The position numbers and the translations under genes are program-made. The notes beneath the pieces were generated by a model. That model worked only from the letters and a program-made list of their open reading frames with translations, did not search any database and was not told the origin of the DNA. This document shows positions 21,491 through 31,134 of a stretch of 64,000 nucleotides of DNA, in pieces. Location: the NCBI GenBank assembly GCA_958295645.1, contig OY282361.1:452927-516926 (forward strand). The letters run 5' to 3'. Numbering within the stretch: the first letter of the stretch is position 1; every line of letters starts with the position of its first letter. This DNA comes from Longimicrobiales bacterium (GTDB lineage Bacteria; Gemmatimonadota; Gemmatimonadetes; Longimicrobiales; Gaopeijiaceae).

Positions 21491-22009
21491 GTGATCTCGC
21501 CCGGGCGGGCCGCCGAGGCCGCGCGGCGTTGCCGCCGCTGGTTCGAGAGGGCGCTCGAAGTCGCGGTCGTGGCGCTGGTCGCGGCGCTCCTCGCCGTGGT
21601 CCTGCTGGGAGTGGCCTCTCGCAAGGCCGGCCAAGCGCTGGTCTGGTACGACGAGGCCGCGTCGGTGCTGCTCGCGTGGCTCTCCTACTACGGGGCCGCG
21701 CTGGTCGCGTTGCGCCGCGGGCACATCGGCGTGCCGACGCTGGTCGAGAACTTGCGCGGGCGGACTCGGACCGCGGTCGCGCTGGCGGGCGAAGCGGCGG
21801 TCGTGACCTTCTTCGCTGCACTGGCTTGGGCGGGATGGCAGGTTCAGGAGGCGGTGGCGGGGACGACGCTGGTGAGCATGCCCGCGGTGCCCACCGCGCT
21901 CGCCCAGTCCGTCATCCCCGTCGGGGCCGTGCTGTTCGTGGCCGCCCAGCTCGCAAGTCTTCCCGGCGCACTCTCCACGGCGCAGCCGCCCTCCCGCGCC
22001 GCCCCATGA
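21491..22009 (+). CDS. dctQ: TRAP transporter small membrane subunit DctQ
   Basis: 172 residues from GTG 21491, 2 bases after the dctP stop. Four hydrophobic helices (about 20-45, 55-72, 92-115, 130-152) and the WYDEAASVLLAWLSYYGAA region are typical of DctQ. DctQ partners DctM in sodium-driven secondary uptake. The stop overlaps the dctM start (ATGA). Confidence 0.9.
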   Translation: MISPGRAAEAARRCRRWFERALEVAVVALVAALLAVVLLGVASRKAGQALVWYDEAASVLLAWLSYYGAALVALRRGHIGVPTLVENLRGRTRTAVALAGEAAVVTFFAALAWAGWQVQEAVAGTTLVSMPAVPTALAQSVIPVGAVLFVAAQLASLPGALSTAQPPSRAAP

Positions 22010-23286
22010 CGGCCGTCCTCCTCCTCCTTTTCGTTCTCCTCGTGCTGGCGAACGTCCCCATCGCCGTCGCGCTGGGGTTGACGGCCGCCTCCGCGATCGT
22101 GGCTGCCTCCGGGCTCGAGGCGTTGCCCAACGTGGCCCTGGTGATGTTCTCGGGCGCGACCCGGTTTCCGCTGATCGCGATTCCGCTCTTCATCCTGGCG
22201 GGGGCGATCATGAACGCCTCCGGCATCTCGCAGCGCCTCGTGGCCTTCGCCTCGGCGGTCTTCGGGTTCGTCCGGGGCGGCCTGGCCGTCGTGAGCATCG
22301 CGGCGTCCCTCTTCTTCGCGGAGATTTCGGGGAGCGCCGTCGCGGACGTCGCCGCCATGGGGTCGATCCTCGTCCCGGCGATGAAGAGGCGCGGATATTC
22401 GGCCAACTTCGCGGCCGCGGTCACCTCCTCCTCGGCCACCCTGGCGGTGATCATTCCCCCGTCGATTCCCCTGATCCTGTACGGCGTCATGTCGGGCGCC
22501 TCCGTGGTCGAACTCTTCGTGGCGGGCATCTTGCCCGGCGCCGCGGGCGGACTGCTCATGATGTTCGTCGCCTACCTCTGGGCGCGGCGGGCGAACCTGC
22601 AGGCCGAGCAGGCGTTCCAGCTCCGCAGGGTCTGGGAGACGTTCAAGGAGGCGGGCTGGTCGCTCGTCCTGCCCGTGATCATCCTGGGCGGCATCTTCAG
22701 CGGCTGGGTCACGGCGACCGAGGGGGCCGCCCTGGCGGTGGTCGCCGCGCTCCTGGTCGGCGGCGTGGCGTACCGCGGGCTCACGCGCGAGAAGCTCGCG
22801 AGGGCCGTCGTGGAATCGGGCATGCAGACGGCCGTCGTGATGCTGCTGGTGGCCTCGTCGGCTCTCCTGGGAGACTATCTGACCGAAGTGCGCGCGCCGC
22901 AGCGGATGGTCGAGACCATCATGGGGCTCACGGACTCCCGCTTGGCGATCCTGGCCCTGCTCAACGGCTTCCTCCTTCTGCTGGGTCTGGTGCTCCACTC
23001 CGCAGCGGCCATCATCCTCGTGGTGCCCATCGTCATGCCGCTGGTGGAGGCCGCGGGCATCGACCCCGTCCACTTCGGAATGATCGTCACCCTCAATCTC
23101 GGCGTGGGCCAGCAGACCCCTCCCGTGGCCTCGGTTCTGGTCACCGCCTGCTCGGTCGCCAAGACCAGCGTCTGGGGCACGACGCGAACCAACCTCTGGT
23201 TCATCGCGGTTCTGTTGGCCATTCTTGCTGCGGTCACCTACGTGCCGGCCTTCTCGCTCTCCTTGGTGGAGGCGTTCTACCGTTGA
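22006..23286 (+). CDS. dctM: TRAP transporter large permease DctM
   Basis: 426 residues from ATG 22006, chosen because it overlaps the dctQ stop and starts the first transmembrane helix (TAVLLLLFVLLVLANVPIA). DctM family marks: RFPLIAIPLFILAGAIMN, the conserved EISGSAVADVAAMGSIL, SSATLAVIIPPSIPLILYG, and a C-terminal TPPVASVLVTACSVAKTS. About 12 helices, length normal for the family. It forms the sodium-coupled channel for the ligand delivered by DctP. The stop overlaps the next start (TTGA). Confidence 0.94.
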   Translation: MTAVLLLLFVLLVLANVPIAVALGLTAASAIVAASGLEALPNVALVMFSGATRFPLIAIPLFILAGAIMNASGISQRLVAFASAVFGFVRGGLAVVSIAASLFFAEISGSAVADVAAMGSILVPAMKRRGYSANFAAAVTSSSATLAVIIPPSIPLILYGVMSGASVVELFVAGILPGAAGGLLMMFVAYLWARRANLQAEQAFQLRRVWETFKEAGWSLVLPVIILGGIFSGWVTATEGAALAVVAALLVGGVAYRGLTREKLARAVVESGMQTAVVMLLVASSALLGDYLTEVRAPQRMVETIMGLTDSRLAILALLNGFLLLLGLVLHSAAAIILVVPIVMPLVEAAGIDPVHFGMIVTLNLGVGQQTPPVASVLVTACSVAKTSVWGTTRTNLWFIAVLLAILAAVTYVPAFSLSLVEAFYR

Positions 23287-24068
23287 ACTCACGAGACCGC
23301 GTGCGCGCCGAGCGCGATGGCGGCTTGGCCACGGTCGTCCTGGACCACCCCGCGAAGCTGAACGTGCTGGACCGGCGCGGGTGGGAGCGCCTGGGCGAAG
23401 TCTTTCGGGGGCTGGCGGAAGACGACTCGGTGCGTTGCGTGGTCGTGCGCGGGGCCGGGGAACGGGCCTTCTCGGCGGGCTCCGACATCGGCAGCTTCGC
23501 CGAGTCGCGGACAGCCCCAGCCGACGTGCGCCGCTACGCCGACGCCGTGCGGAGCGGCATCGACGGCGTGTGGAACTGCCCGCATCCGACGGTGGCCGCC
23601 GTGGAGGGGGTGTGCGCGGGCGGGGGCCTGATCGTCGCATCGTGCTGCGACGTGCGCCTGTGCGGAACCTCCTGCCGCTTCGGCGCGCCGGTGAACCGTC
23701 TGGGGCTGACGATGGCGTACGAAGAGATGGCGCCGGTGCTGGCCGCGGCCGGAGCGGGCGCGTTGCTGGAAGTCCTGCTGACCGGCGATTTCGTGGGGGC
23801 GGAGAGGGCCCGGGAAATGGGGATCGTGCATCGCATCGCCCCGGACGGCGAAGTCGCGGGCATGGCGCGGGCGCTGGCGGAGACCATCGCGGAGGGCGCG
23901 CCATTGGTGAACCGCTGGCACAAGAAGTTCGTTCGCCGCTTGCTGGATACGTCTCCTCTGGCGGCCGACGAGCGGGCGGAGCCCTACGAATCCTGCCAGA
24001 CCCGCGACTACCGCGAAGGAGTGGCCGCCTTTGTGGAGAAGCGGGAGCCCCGCTTTTTGGGGGAGTAG
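23283..24068 (+). CDS. Enoyl-CoA hydratase/isomerase family protein
   Basis: 261 residues from TTG 23283 overlapping the dctM stop. Crotonase fold features: AFSAGSDIGSFAES (first oxyanion-hole loop), GVCAGGGLIVASCCDVRL (second oxyanion-hole glycines), and a downstream GAPVNRLGL where catalytic Glu residues often sit. These enzymes act on acyl-CoA thioesters by hydration, isomerisation or C-C cleavage. Placement between a TRAP permease and a CoA transferase suggests the imported acid is activated to a CoA ester and then processed. The exact reaction cannot be read. Confidence 0.9.
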   Translation: MNSRDRVRAERDGGLATVVLDHPAKLNVLDRRGWERLGEVFRGLAEDDSVRCVVVRGAGERAFSAGSDIGSFAESRTAPADVRRYADAVRSGIDGVWNCPHPTVAAVEGVCAGGGLIVASCCDVRLCGTSCRFGAPVNRLGLTMAYEEMAPVLAAAGAGALLEVLLTGDFVGAERAREMGIVHRIAPDGEVAGMARALAETIAEGAPLVNRWHKKFVRRLLDTSPLAADERAEPYESCQTRDYREGVAAFVEKREPRFLGE

Positions 24069-25384
24069 TGGCCCCCCAGCCCCTCGAAGGCATCCGCGTG
24101 TTGGAGATTGCGCATGTCATGGCCGGTCCCGTTTGCGGCCGCATGCTGGCCGATCTCGGCGCCGACGTGGTCAAGGTGGAACGTCCCGGATCCGGGGACC
24201 CAACGCGCGCCCTGGCGTTCCCGCCACCGTCCCCCCCGCAGGTCGGCCCTCGGCCGGGGACCGGGCATCCAGGAGTGTCGGGGTCCAGTTTCGGGCCGGC
24301 GATTGCCGGCGAGAATGGAGAGACCGCCTCGCCAGGGCCGGTCGACCGGGGGAGCGCCGCTTTCGCCATGCTCAACCGTACGAAGCGGGGCGTCGCCCTC
24401 GACCTCAAGAGGGAATCCGGCGCCGCCGCGCTCCGGCGGATGCTGGCCCGCTGCGACGTGGCCATCGAGAACTTCCGGCCCGGCACGATGGAACGACTTG
24501 GACTCGGCTACGAGTCGCTCCGAACGGCCAACCCGCGCTTGGTCTACTGTCAGATCACCGGCTTCGGGCGAACAGGACCGCTCGCCGACCGCGCCGCGTT
24601 CGACTTGATTGCGCAGGGAATGACCGGCCTTATGAGCATAACCGGCGAAGGACCGGGGCGGTCGCCCATCAAGTGCGGCCCGCCGGTTGCCGACATCACG
24701 GCCGGCATCCTGGCGGCGATGGGCGTTCTGGCGGCGCTCTACGATCGCGAGCGCACCGGCCGGGGACGCCTCGTGGACACGTCCGTCTACGAGGCCGGCA
24801 TCCTGCAGACCCTGTGGCAGTCTGCCGCTGCGCTGGCCACCGGCGAATCTCCCGGCCCGATGGGTTCCGCGCATCCGCTGGCCGCTCCGTACGAGGCCTT
24901 CCCCACCAAAGACGAATGGATCACCATCGGCGGCTGGAACCAGGCCAACTGGTTGCGCTTGATCGGCGCCATGGACATGCGGGAGCTGGCCGAGGATCCG
25001 CGCTTTTCCGACAACGCGGCCCGGATGCGGAACATCGGCGCGTTGCGAGAAGCGATGCGAACGCGCTTGGCCGAGCGTACAGCGGCGCATTGGCTCCAAC
25101 GGATGGAGGCCGCCTCGGTGCCGGCGGGTCCCGTCTTGAGCATCGGCGACATGTTGCGGCATCCGCAGACGGCGGCGCGGGAGATGGTCGTGGCGGTTCC
25201 GGGCGGCGAGACGGTGCAGAGGACGATCGGCATGCCGGTGAAGCTGTCGGGCACGCGGGCTGCGCCCGCATGTCCTGCACCGGGGCTGGGGGAGCACACC
25301 GCCGACGTGCTGGCCGAGTACGGCTTCACCGAAGCGGAGATCGGCGCATTCGGTAGCTGCGAAGCGGACGCCGGCGACGATTGA
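24068..25384 (+). CDS. Family III CoA transferase (CaiB/BaiF type)
   Basis: 438 residues from GTG 24068, which shares one base with the preceding stop. Family III features: LEGIRVLEIAHVMAGPVCGRMLADLGADVVKVE at the N-terminus (given here in part as a landmark), NRTKRGVALDLK, the catalytic Asp region IENFRPGTMERLGLGY, AAFDLIAQGMTGLMS, and a C-terminal GLGEHTADVLAEYG. Members move CoA between a carboxylic acid and a donor acyl-CoA such as succinyl-CoA. A proline/glycine-rich stretch of about 45 residues (around 58-102) interrupts the usual spacing between the GDP and NRTKRG motifs. Last gene of the TRAP operon. Confidence 0.92.
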   Translation: MAPQPLEGIRVLEIAHVMAGPVCGRMLADLGADVVKVERPGSGDPTRALAFPPPSPPQVGPRPGTGHPGVSGSSFGPAIAGENGETASPGPVDRGSAAFAMLNRTKRGVALDLKRESGAAALRRMLARCDVAIENFRPGTMERLGLGYESLRTANPRLVYCQITGFGRTGPLADRAAFDLIAQGMTGLMSITGEGPGRSPIKCGPPVADITAGILAAMGVLAALYDRERTGRGRLVDTSVYEAGILQTLWQSAAALATGESPGPMGSAHPLAAPYEAFPTKDEWITIGGWNQANWLRLIGAMDMRELAEDPRFSDNAARMRNIGALREAMRTRLAERTAAHWLQRMEAASVPAGPVLSIGDMLRHPQTAAREMVVAVPGGETVQRTIGMPVKLSGTRAAPACPAPGLGEHTADVLAEYGFTEAEIGAFGSCEADAGDD

Positions 25385-25584
25385 GGCCGGCTTTCGTCGC
25401 TCGCGATTTGCTTTGGTGGCCGAAAGACCCCATATTGGACTTGGTGGGGCGGCGGCATGGTTGCACGGGCCTGACGAGTTCGCTTTGGTGCTTCCGTTGT
25501 TGACGTCTCGCTCCCATTATTCGACCGCGCGGCCTTGGTTTTCCTAAGTGGGACCCGGGTCGCCACAGCCGGAGAGGATGTGGC

Positions 25585-28500
25585 ATGAAGAGATCGCGAC
25601 AGAACCAACTGCACCCGAATCGCTGGAGAACAGCCGCGGCGGCCTTGGTCTTCGTCGGGTTGCTTCCGGCGGGCGGGTTGGCGCAGCAGACCGGTACGGT
25701 GACCGGCATGGTCACCGACGACGCCTCTGGCCAGCCGCTCGAGTCCGCGCTCGTGCGGATGGCGGGCCAGGAAGGCGGCGTGCTCACCAACCAGAACGGC
25801 CGGTACGTGATGCAGGGGGTGCCGGCGGGGACCCACGACGTCACCTTCGTCATCGTCGGCTACGGGAGCGCCACGTTGCAGGTGAGCGTCGCCGGGGGGC
25901 AGACGGCGGTGCTGGACGCCGAGCTTGCCAGCGAGGCGATCCGCTTGCAGGATCTCGTGGTGACCGGGGTGTCCCGTGCGACCCCGCGGGTCAAGTTGCC
26001 GTTCACGGTCGAGAAGATCGACGTGGCGGCGGCGCCGGTGCCCGCCATCTCGGCGGAGTCGTTCCTGGTCGGCAAGGTGCCAGGGGTCAAGGTCGTGCGC
26101 GGCTCGGGGCAGCCGGGCTCGACGGGTTCCATCCTGTTGCGAGGAGCCACGTCGATCTCCGGAAGCCAGGCGCCGTTGGTCGTCGTCGATGGAGTGATCA
26201 CCACCACGGCCTTCGACGACTTGGCTACTCTGGACATCGAGTCGATGGAAGTGGTCAAGGGGGCAGCGGGCGCGGCGCTGTACGGTTCCAGGGCGGCGAA
26301 CGGCGTGGTCCAGATCAGAACCAAACGAGGCAACAGCTTCGGAGCCGACTACAGCCGGATCATCGCCCGCAACGAGTTGGGCCAAGCCCGGCTGGCTGGC
26401 TCGATCCAGTTGTCGAAGTACCATCCCTGGGCCACCAACGAGGCGGGAGACTTGGCCTATTGGCAGTTGTGCGACCAGGACAGAGGGGCATGCCCGACTG
26501 ACGGCGAATATTACAAGATCGCCATTCCGAACTTCACGGATCCGGATGCCAAGCGTCCCGGCTTGGAGAGCCGAGGATCAGTCTTCACGTCGTTCCAAGA
26601 CAACCCTTGGCCCAGCTCGCTTCCGCTCTACGATCAGGTGAAGCGGGTTTATTCGCCGGGCACGTACATGTCCAACCACTTTGCGACCTCGGGCCAGACG
26701 GGGAGCACGAACTATAGGGCCTCGTTCGACAGGAACCAGGAACTCGGAGTTTTGTCGGAGTACAACGACGGCTTCGTTCGCAACGGCTTTCGGTTGAACA
26801 TCGACCACAAGGTCAGAGACAACCTGGACGTCTCCTTGAGCACTTCGTACACGCAGTCGGAGCAGGAAGACCTGGGAGGCAGCCCGTTCTTCAACCTCAC
26901 GTTCATGGGTCCGTACGTCGACTTGCTCAAGCGTGATCCCACGTCGATCGGAAAGCGGCATTGCCCGCCACAGGGTTGCCTCATTCTGAACCCGGACCCG
27001 CTTTCGGCGGAAGAGAATCCGCTGTACCACTTCGAGCTGGTCGACCTTCGCGACTTTCAGCACGACGTGAAGGCCGCGTTCACCACCCGATGGAGTCCCG
27101 CGACTTGGTTCGACCTCGAAGGGCTCTTTGGGCTTGATCGCAACAGCTTCAGCGAGCACAACTTCACGCCGGCAGGCCGAGAGACGACCGACGGAGGCGT
27201 CACCACGGGCAGCTACGGCCGGTATCAGTCTCACAGGCGCGACATCAATGCCGAAGCGACGGCCTCGTTTCATCGGTCTTTTGGCGACTTTGCCACGCGC
27301 GCCCGAACTCGTTACACGAGAGAAGACCGGCATTTCGAGAACTTCGGTGCCAGCGGTACGGACTTCGTCGCCGCGGGCGTTCGGCGACTGAACAACCTGA
27401 ACGACGAGAGCTACAGCGCTACTTCGTACCTCCGAGACATCATCGGCGAGTCGTACTTCCTGATCGCCGACGTCGACTACCAAGGGAAGTACATCGTTGG
27501 CGGCCTCGTACGGCGAGACGGCTCCAGCTTGTTCGGGGAGGACCAGCGGTGGCAGACGTATTACCGGACGTCGCTCGCTTACCGGATGGCGCAGGAAGAC
27601 TGGTGGCCGTTCGACGCGGTGAACGAGTTCAAGATCAGCTGGTCGCGAGGAACAGCGGGACGCCGCCCCGGTTTCTCGAACCAGTATGAAACCTATTCGG
27701 TTTCTTCCACGGCCATCTCGCCGGTTTCGCTAGGCAACAAGGACTTGAAGCCGCAGAGGTCCACGGAAGACGAATACAACCTGAACTTGGTGTTCTTCAA
27801 TAAGGTGAGCACCGGCTTTACGTATGCCCAGACCGTTTCGACGGATCAGTTGCTGCAGGTGCCGCTCCCGAGCGTTGGCGGGTTCGGATCGCAATGGCAG
27901 AATGCCGGAACGCTGGAGTCCAAGGGTTGGGAATTCTTCGTGGAGGCTCCGATCTTCGAAAGCGAGGACGTGACGTGGACGATGCGGCTTAATGTCGACA
28001 AGTTCTCCGAAAAGATCACCGCTTTGGGACGTCCGGCGTACCGCTCGGGATTCTTCTACTATCGCGATGGCGAAGTCTTCGGCTCCTTCTTCGGCGCCAA
28101 ATGGGCTCAGTCGTGCGCCGATCTCCCCAATGGGGCTCCGTGCGATCAGTTCCAGGTCAACGACGATGGCTTGATGGTCTGGGTCGGAGCCGGAAACAAC
28201 TACACCGACGGCATGAGCAAGGAGCTTTGGGGAACGAACAGCGACGGCGCTACCGGCGACGACAGATTCCTCTGGGGCATGCCAGTGCGAATGTTTGGCG
28301 AGTGCGAGATGCGGCGCCAAGGCGGAGAAGGGTGCAAGGACTTTCTCCACATCGGCAACACGAGGCCCGATCTCAACCTGAGCTGGAGCAACAACTTCCG
28401 GTGGCGGGGGCTCTCGGTCTACGCGTTGCTGGACGCCGAGTTGGGGGCCGACGTGTACAATAGGACGCGGCAATGGGCGTATCGGGAAAACCGCTCGGGC

Positions 28501-28860
28501 GATCAAGACCAGTTCGGCAAGGCCGACGACATGAAGAAGCCTGTGGCGTATTATCAGACGCTGTACAACACGAACGCCATGAACGCGTGGTTCGTTGAAG
28601 ACGGGACGTTCATCAAGTTGCGCGAGGCGTCCATTCGATACTCGCTCAATCCGGAGTGGCTCGATTCCGCGTTCCGAGGTCGAGTGACGGGCATCGACAT
28701 CAACCTTATCGGTCGAAATCTCCTGACGTTCACGAACTTCAAGGGGTACGACCCCGAGGTCGCCAACGGCAACGGAGGGTCCGACGTGATCGGGCGCGTG
28801 GACAGTTACGGGTACCCGAACTCGCGGGTCTTCTCGGCAAGCCTGCAAGTCATCTTCTAG
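25585..28860 (+). CDS. SusC/RagA-type TonB-dependent outer membrane receptor
   Basis: 1091 residues from ATG 25585, with GGAGAGG upstream. Signal peptide about 1-34 (AGGLAQQ), carboxypeptidase-regulatory-like domain about 36-125 (NQNGRYVMQGVPAGTHDV), TonB-box/plug from about 125 with the SusC landmarks LRGATSISGSQAPLVVVDGV and GAAGAALYGSRAANGV, then a large barrel ending in SLQVIF. SusC proteins form the barrel of a TonB-powered importer capped by a SusD lipoprotein; the SusD partner follows after 19 bases. Ligand class (glycan, peptide or other) is not readable. Base composition drops from about 70% GC at the N-terminal domains to about 55-57% in sampled barrel lines. Confidence 0.94.
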   Translation: MKRSRQNQLHPNRWRTAAAALVFVGLLPAGGLAQQTGTVTGMVTDDASGQPLESALVRMAGQEGGVLTNQNGRYVMQGVPAGTHDVTFVIVGYGSATLQVSVAGGQTAVLDAELASEAIRLQDLVVTGVSRATPRVKLPFTVEKIDVAAAPVPAISAESFLVGKVPGVKVVRGSGQPGSTGSILLRGATSISGSQAPLVVVDGVITTTAFDDLATLDIESMEVVKGAAGAALYGSRAANGVVQIRTKRGNSFGADYSRIIARNELGQARLAGSIQLSKYHPWATNEAGDLAYWQLCDQDRGACPTDGEYYKIAIPNFTDPDAKRPGLESRGSVFTSFQDNPWPSSLPLYDQVKRVYSPGTYMSNHFATSGQTGSTNYRASFDRNQELGVLSEYNDGFVRNGFRLNIDHKVRDNLDVSLSTSYTQSEQEDLGGSPFFNLTFMGPYVDLLKRDPTSIGKRHCPPQGCLILNPDPLSAEENPLYHFELVDLRDFQHDVKAAFTTRWSPATWFDLEGLFGLDRNSFSEHNFTPAGRETTDGGVTTGSYGRYQSHRRDINAEATASFHRSFGDFATRARTRYTREDRHFENFGASGTDFVAAGVRRLNNLNDESYSATSYLRDIIGESYFLIADVDYQGKYIVGGLVRRDGSSLFGEDQRWQTYYRTSLAYRMAQEDWWPFDAVNEFKISWSRGTAGRRPGFSNQYETYSVSSTAISPVSLGNKDLKPQRSTEDEYNLNLVFFNKVSTGFTYAQTVSTDQLLQVPLPSVGGFGSQWQNAGTLESKGWEFFVEAPIFESEDVTWTMRLNVDKFSEKITALGRPAYRSGFFYYRDGEVFGSFFGAKWAQSCADLPNGAPCDQFQVNDDGLMVWVGAGNNYTDGMSKELWGTNSDGATGDDRFLWGMPVRMFGECEMRRQGGEGCKDFLHIGNTRPDLNLSWSNNFRWRGLSVYALLDAELGADVYNRTRQWAYRENRSGDQDQFGKADDMKKPVAYYQTLYNTNAMNAWFVEDGTFIKLREASIRYSLNPEWLDSAFRGRVTGIDINLIGRNLLTFTNFKGYDPEVANGNGGSDVIGRVDSYGYPNSRVFSASLQVIF

Positions 28861-28879
28861 GATAGGAGAGAAGAGAAAA

Positions 28880-30556
28880 GTGAAGACACTCCGATACAAT
28901 GTCGCCATGGGGTTGGCCGTGGCCGTTGCGGTGGCCGCATGTGCGGATCTCGAGGTCGTCAACCAGAACGATCCGGACAGGGAACGAGCGCTGGCGGCCG
29001 CCGACGACGTGCAGTCGTTGATCTCCGGGGCTTATCAGAACTGGTGGGCAGTGAGCCACCACAGCTACCCGGGGTCGGCTCTCAGCGTCGGCGCCGACGC
29101 TCATTCGTCGTCGTGGGGCAATTGGGCCATGCGCGACACGGGGTGGGAACCCCGAAAGGCGTACAACAACGATCCGTCGTACTCGTACAACAACTTGACC
29201 GAGACGCCGTGGGTGTTGTCGTACCGTGCCTTGGCCGCCGTGCGGGACGGGTTTCTGGCCATCGACGGCGGCTTGAGGATCCAGGAAGAGGGCGGGCCCG
29301 ACAACACCGACAGGGCCCTGGCGTTCGGCAAGCTGATCCAAGCGATGTCCTTCGCAAACTTGGCCCTCCTGTTTGACCGAGCGTTCATCATCGACGAGAC
29401 CGTCGAGGACGTCGCGGGGGTCGAGTTGGTCGACTACAACGCGATCTGGGCCGCGGCCGAGGCGAAGTTCGGCGAAGTGATTCAGTTGGCCGGAACCGGC
29501 GCCTTCACCATTCCATCTGAATGGGTCGGGTACAACGGCACATGGGACGGGGCGTACATGGCGGAGATCGCTCGGGCTTACCGGGCGCGGTACCGGTCGC
29601 AAGTGGCTCGTACGGCCGCCGAGCGGGACGCGGTGGACTGGAACGCCGTTCTGCAAGATGCGAGTCCGGGCATCTCGCGCACGTACGCCGGCAATTACGT
29701 TGCGGGCGGCAACTGGGCGTGGGCCAGATCCAAGTTGCACACTGCGACTTGGTCCGGCTGGGCGCGGATGGACTATCGGACGATCGGACCAGCGGATGCG
29801 TCAGGACAATGGGAGCGTTGGATCAACGCGCCACCGGAGGGAAAAACGCCGTTCGACATCGATACGGACGACCGCAGGATCACCGACGGAACGCCAAACA
29901 CGAATGGGCTGTATATCCGATATCTTGGAAACAGCCCGTTTCCAGCGGACCGCGGCATCTATCACTACTCCAATTACATTGACCGGCGGTGGGATCACCT
30001 TCGCGTACCCGTCAGCTTTATCGGGCAATACCCGGACATGACCGCGAAGGAGTTGGAGTTTCTGGCTGCCGAAGCCAGCTATCGACTTGGCGATCCGGGC
30101 CCGATGATGACGACCGTCAACAAGTACCGAACGGAGAACGGCGAGTTGCCGCCGTTTGCGAGTGCGAGCGGACCGGCGCCGGGAGGAGACCGTTGCGTGC
30201 CGCAAATGCCGAACGGGTCCTGTGGCGACCTGTGGGAGGCGTTCAAGTACGAGAAGCGGATCGAGCTCTTTCACTATGGAATGGGAACCGAGTACTTCGA
30301 CGACCGTGGTTGGGGGGACTTGGTGGTCGACACCTGGGAACAGCTTCCGATTCCGGGTAGCGAACTCGAGCTGTTGTTGTTGGAGGTCTATTCGTTCGGT
30401 GGTCCCGGCGGCTCGAGTTCTGCGCCGTACGCGGTCACGAAGGAACTGCTGAACGACCAAAGCCCCGATGCGATCAAGGCGAAACTAGAGGTTCTGGAAG
30501 CCTTGCGGGCACGTACGATGGAGAAAGTCGACGACTATTCGGTCGTACGGCGCTAA
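28880..30556 (+). CDS. SusD/RagB-type nutrient-binding outer membrane lipoprotein
   Basis: 558 residues from GTG 28880, preceded by GGAGAGAAG. A lipoprotein leader ends in AVAACADLEVVNQNDPDRERAL, a typical SusD mature start. The protein is helix-rich, with TPR-like segments (SYRALAAVRDGFLAID, LIQAMSFANLALLFDRAF), and closes with a SusD-like KYEKRIELFHYGMGTEYFDDRGWGDL stretch. It should cap the SusC barrel encoded just upstream and bind the ligand at the cell surface. GC content is lower than in flanking operons, like the SusC barrel. Confidence 0.92.
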   Translation: MKTLRYNVAMGLAVAVAVAACADLEVVNQNDPDRERALAAADDVQSLISGAYQNWWAVSHHSYPGSALSVGADAHSSSWGNWAMRDTGWEPRKAYNNDPSYSYNNLTETPWVLSYRALAAVRDGFLAIDGGLRIQEEGGPDNTDRALAFGKLIQAMSFANLALLFDRAFIIDETVEDVAGVELVDYNAIWAAAEAKFGEVIQLAGTGAFTIPSEWVGYNGTWDGAYMAEIARAYRARYRSQVARTAAERDAVDWNAVLQDASPGISRTYAGNYVAGGNWAWARSKLHTATWSGWARMDYRTIGPADASGQWERWINAPPEGKTPFDIDTDDRRITDGTPNTNGLYIRYLGNSPFPADRGIYHYSNYIDRRWDHLRVPVSFIGQYPDMTAKELEFLAAEASYRLGDPGPMMTTVNKYRTENGELPPFASASGPAPGGDRCVPQMPNGSCGDLWEAFKYEKRIELFHYGMGTEYFDDRGWGDLVVDTWEQLPIPGSELELLLLEVYSFGGPGGSSSAPYAVTKELLNDQSPDAIKAKLEVLEALRARTMEKVDDYSVVRR

Positions 30557-30560
30557 GACT

Positions 30561-31052
30561 ATGCGGATCGGCTTGTTGCGATTCGGTATGCTGGCGTTGG
30601 CGCTCGCGCTTGCGGACTGTGCGTCGAGCGGTGGAGCCGCGGTCACGGATTCGTATTGGCGCACGGAAATCGGCCGCGTTAGCCCCTCGATGCTTCAGGG
30701 CGCGATAGACAAGGTCTTCAGGAAGCACGCCATCGTCTTGCGACGATCCCAGTTCCAATCGGGTGCCAGGGAGATTTGGTTCGAGACCGAATGGACCAGT
30801 AGGCAGATCATGGCGACCGAAGAGGGCGTGGGCGTGACAGCGGCTCGCAATCGTCTCGTTCTGAGAGGATATCGGCTGGAGGCGCAATGGGATGGCGACA
30901 GCGTCTATCGCCTCGTATGGCAGTTGGAAAACGAAGTGACGTCAGCCGCGAGTCCGGATTGGCACCCGGCCCCGTTGCCCGACGAAGTGCGGGATCGCTA
31001 TCGGCCGGTTCTTTCCGACCTCGAGCTTGAGCTGCGGTCGGGGTTGCGGTAG
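30561..31052 (+). CDS. Small lipoprotein of unknown function
   Basis: 163 residues, 4 bases after susD, so cotranscribed. The leader MRIGLLRFGMLALALALADC has a lipobox-like LADC; a Ser-Ser-Gly-Gly linker and a mixed alpha/beta domain follow. No family recognised. The terminator hairpin lies 27 bases after the stop, which makes this the last gene of the SusCD operon. It may be a periplasmic or surface accessory of the importer; this is inference from position only. Confidence 0.8.
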   Translation: MRIGLLRFGMLALALALADCASSGGAAVTDSYWRTEIGRVSPSMLQGAIDKVFRKHAIVLRRSQFQSGAREIWFETEWTSRQIMATEEGVGVTAARNRLVLRGYRLEAQWDGDSVYRLVWQLENEVTSAASPDWHPAPLPDEVRDRYRPVLSDLELELRSGLR

Positions 31053-31078
31053 GAGAGGCGACGGCGCGCCGATGGTGG

Positions 31079-31123
31079 CGGGGGTCGCTCGAGGATCACC
31101 TCGGGCGGCCCCCGTTGGTTTTT
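31079..31123 (+). terminator. Rho-independent terminator of the SusC-SusD-lipoprotein operon
   Basis: A 15-16 bp stem (31079-31094 with 31099-31114, two G-U pairs) closes a 4-base ATCA loop and is followed by GTTGG and five T residues (31119-31123). It is the clearest intrinsic terminator in the window. The opposing gene ends 12 bases further on. No A tract precedes the stem, so it probably acts only for the plus strand. Confidence 0.9.
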
Positions 31124-31134
31124 GCGCTCCGGTT

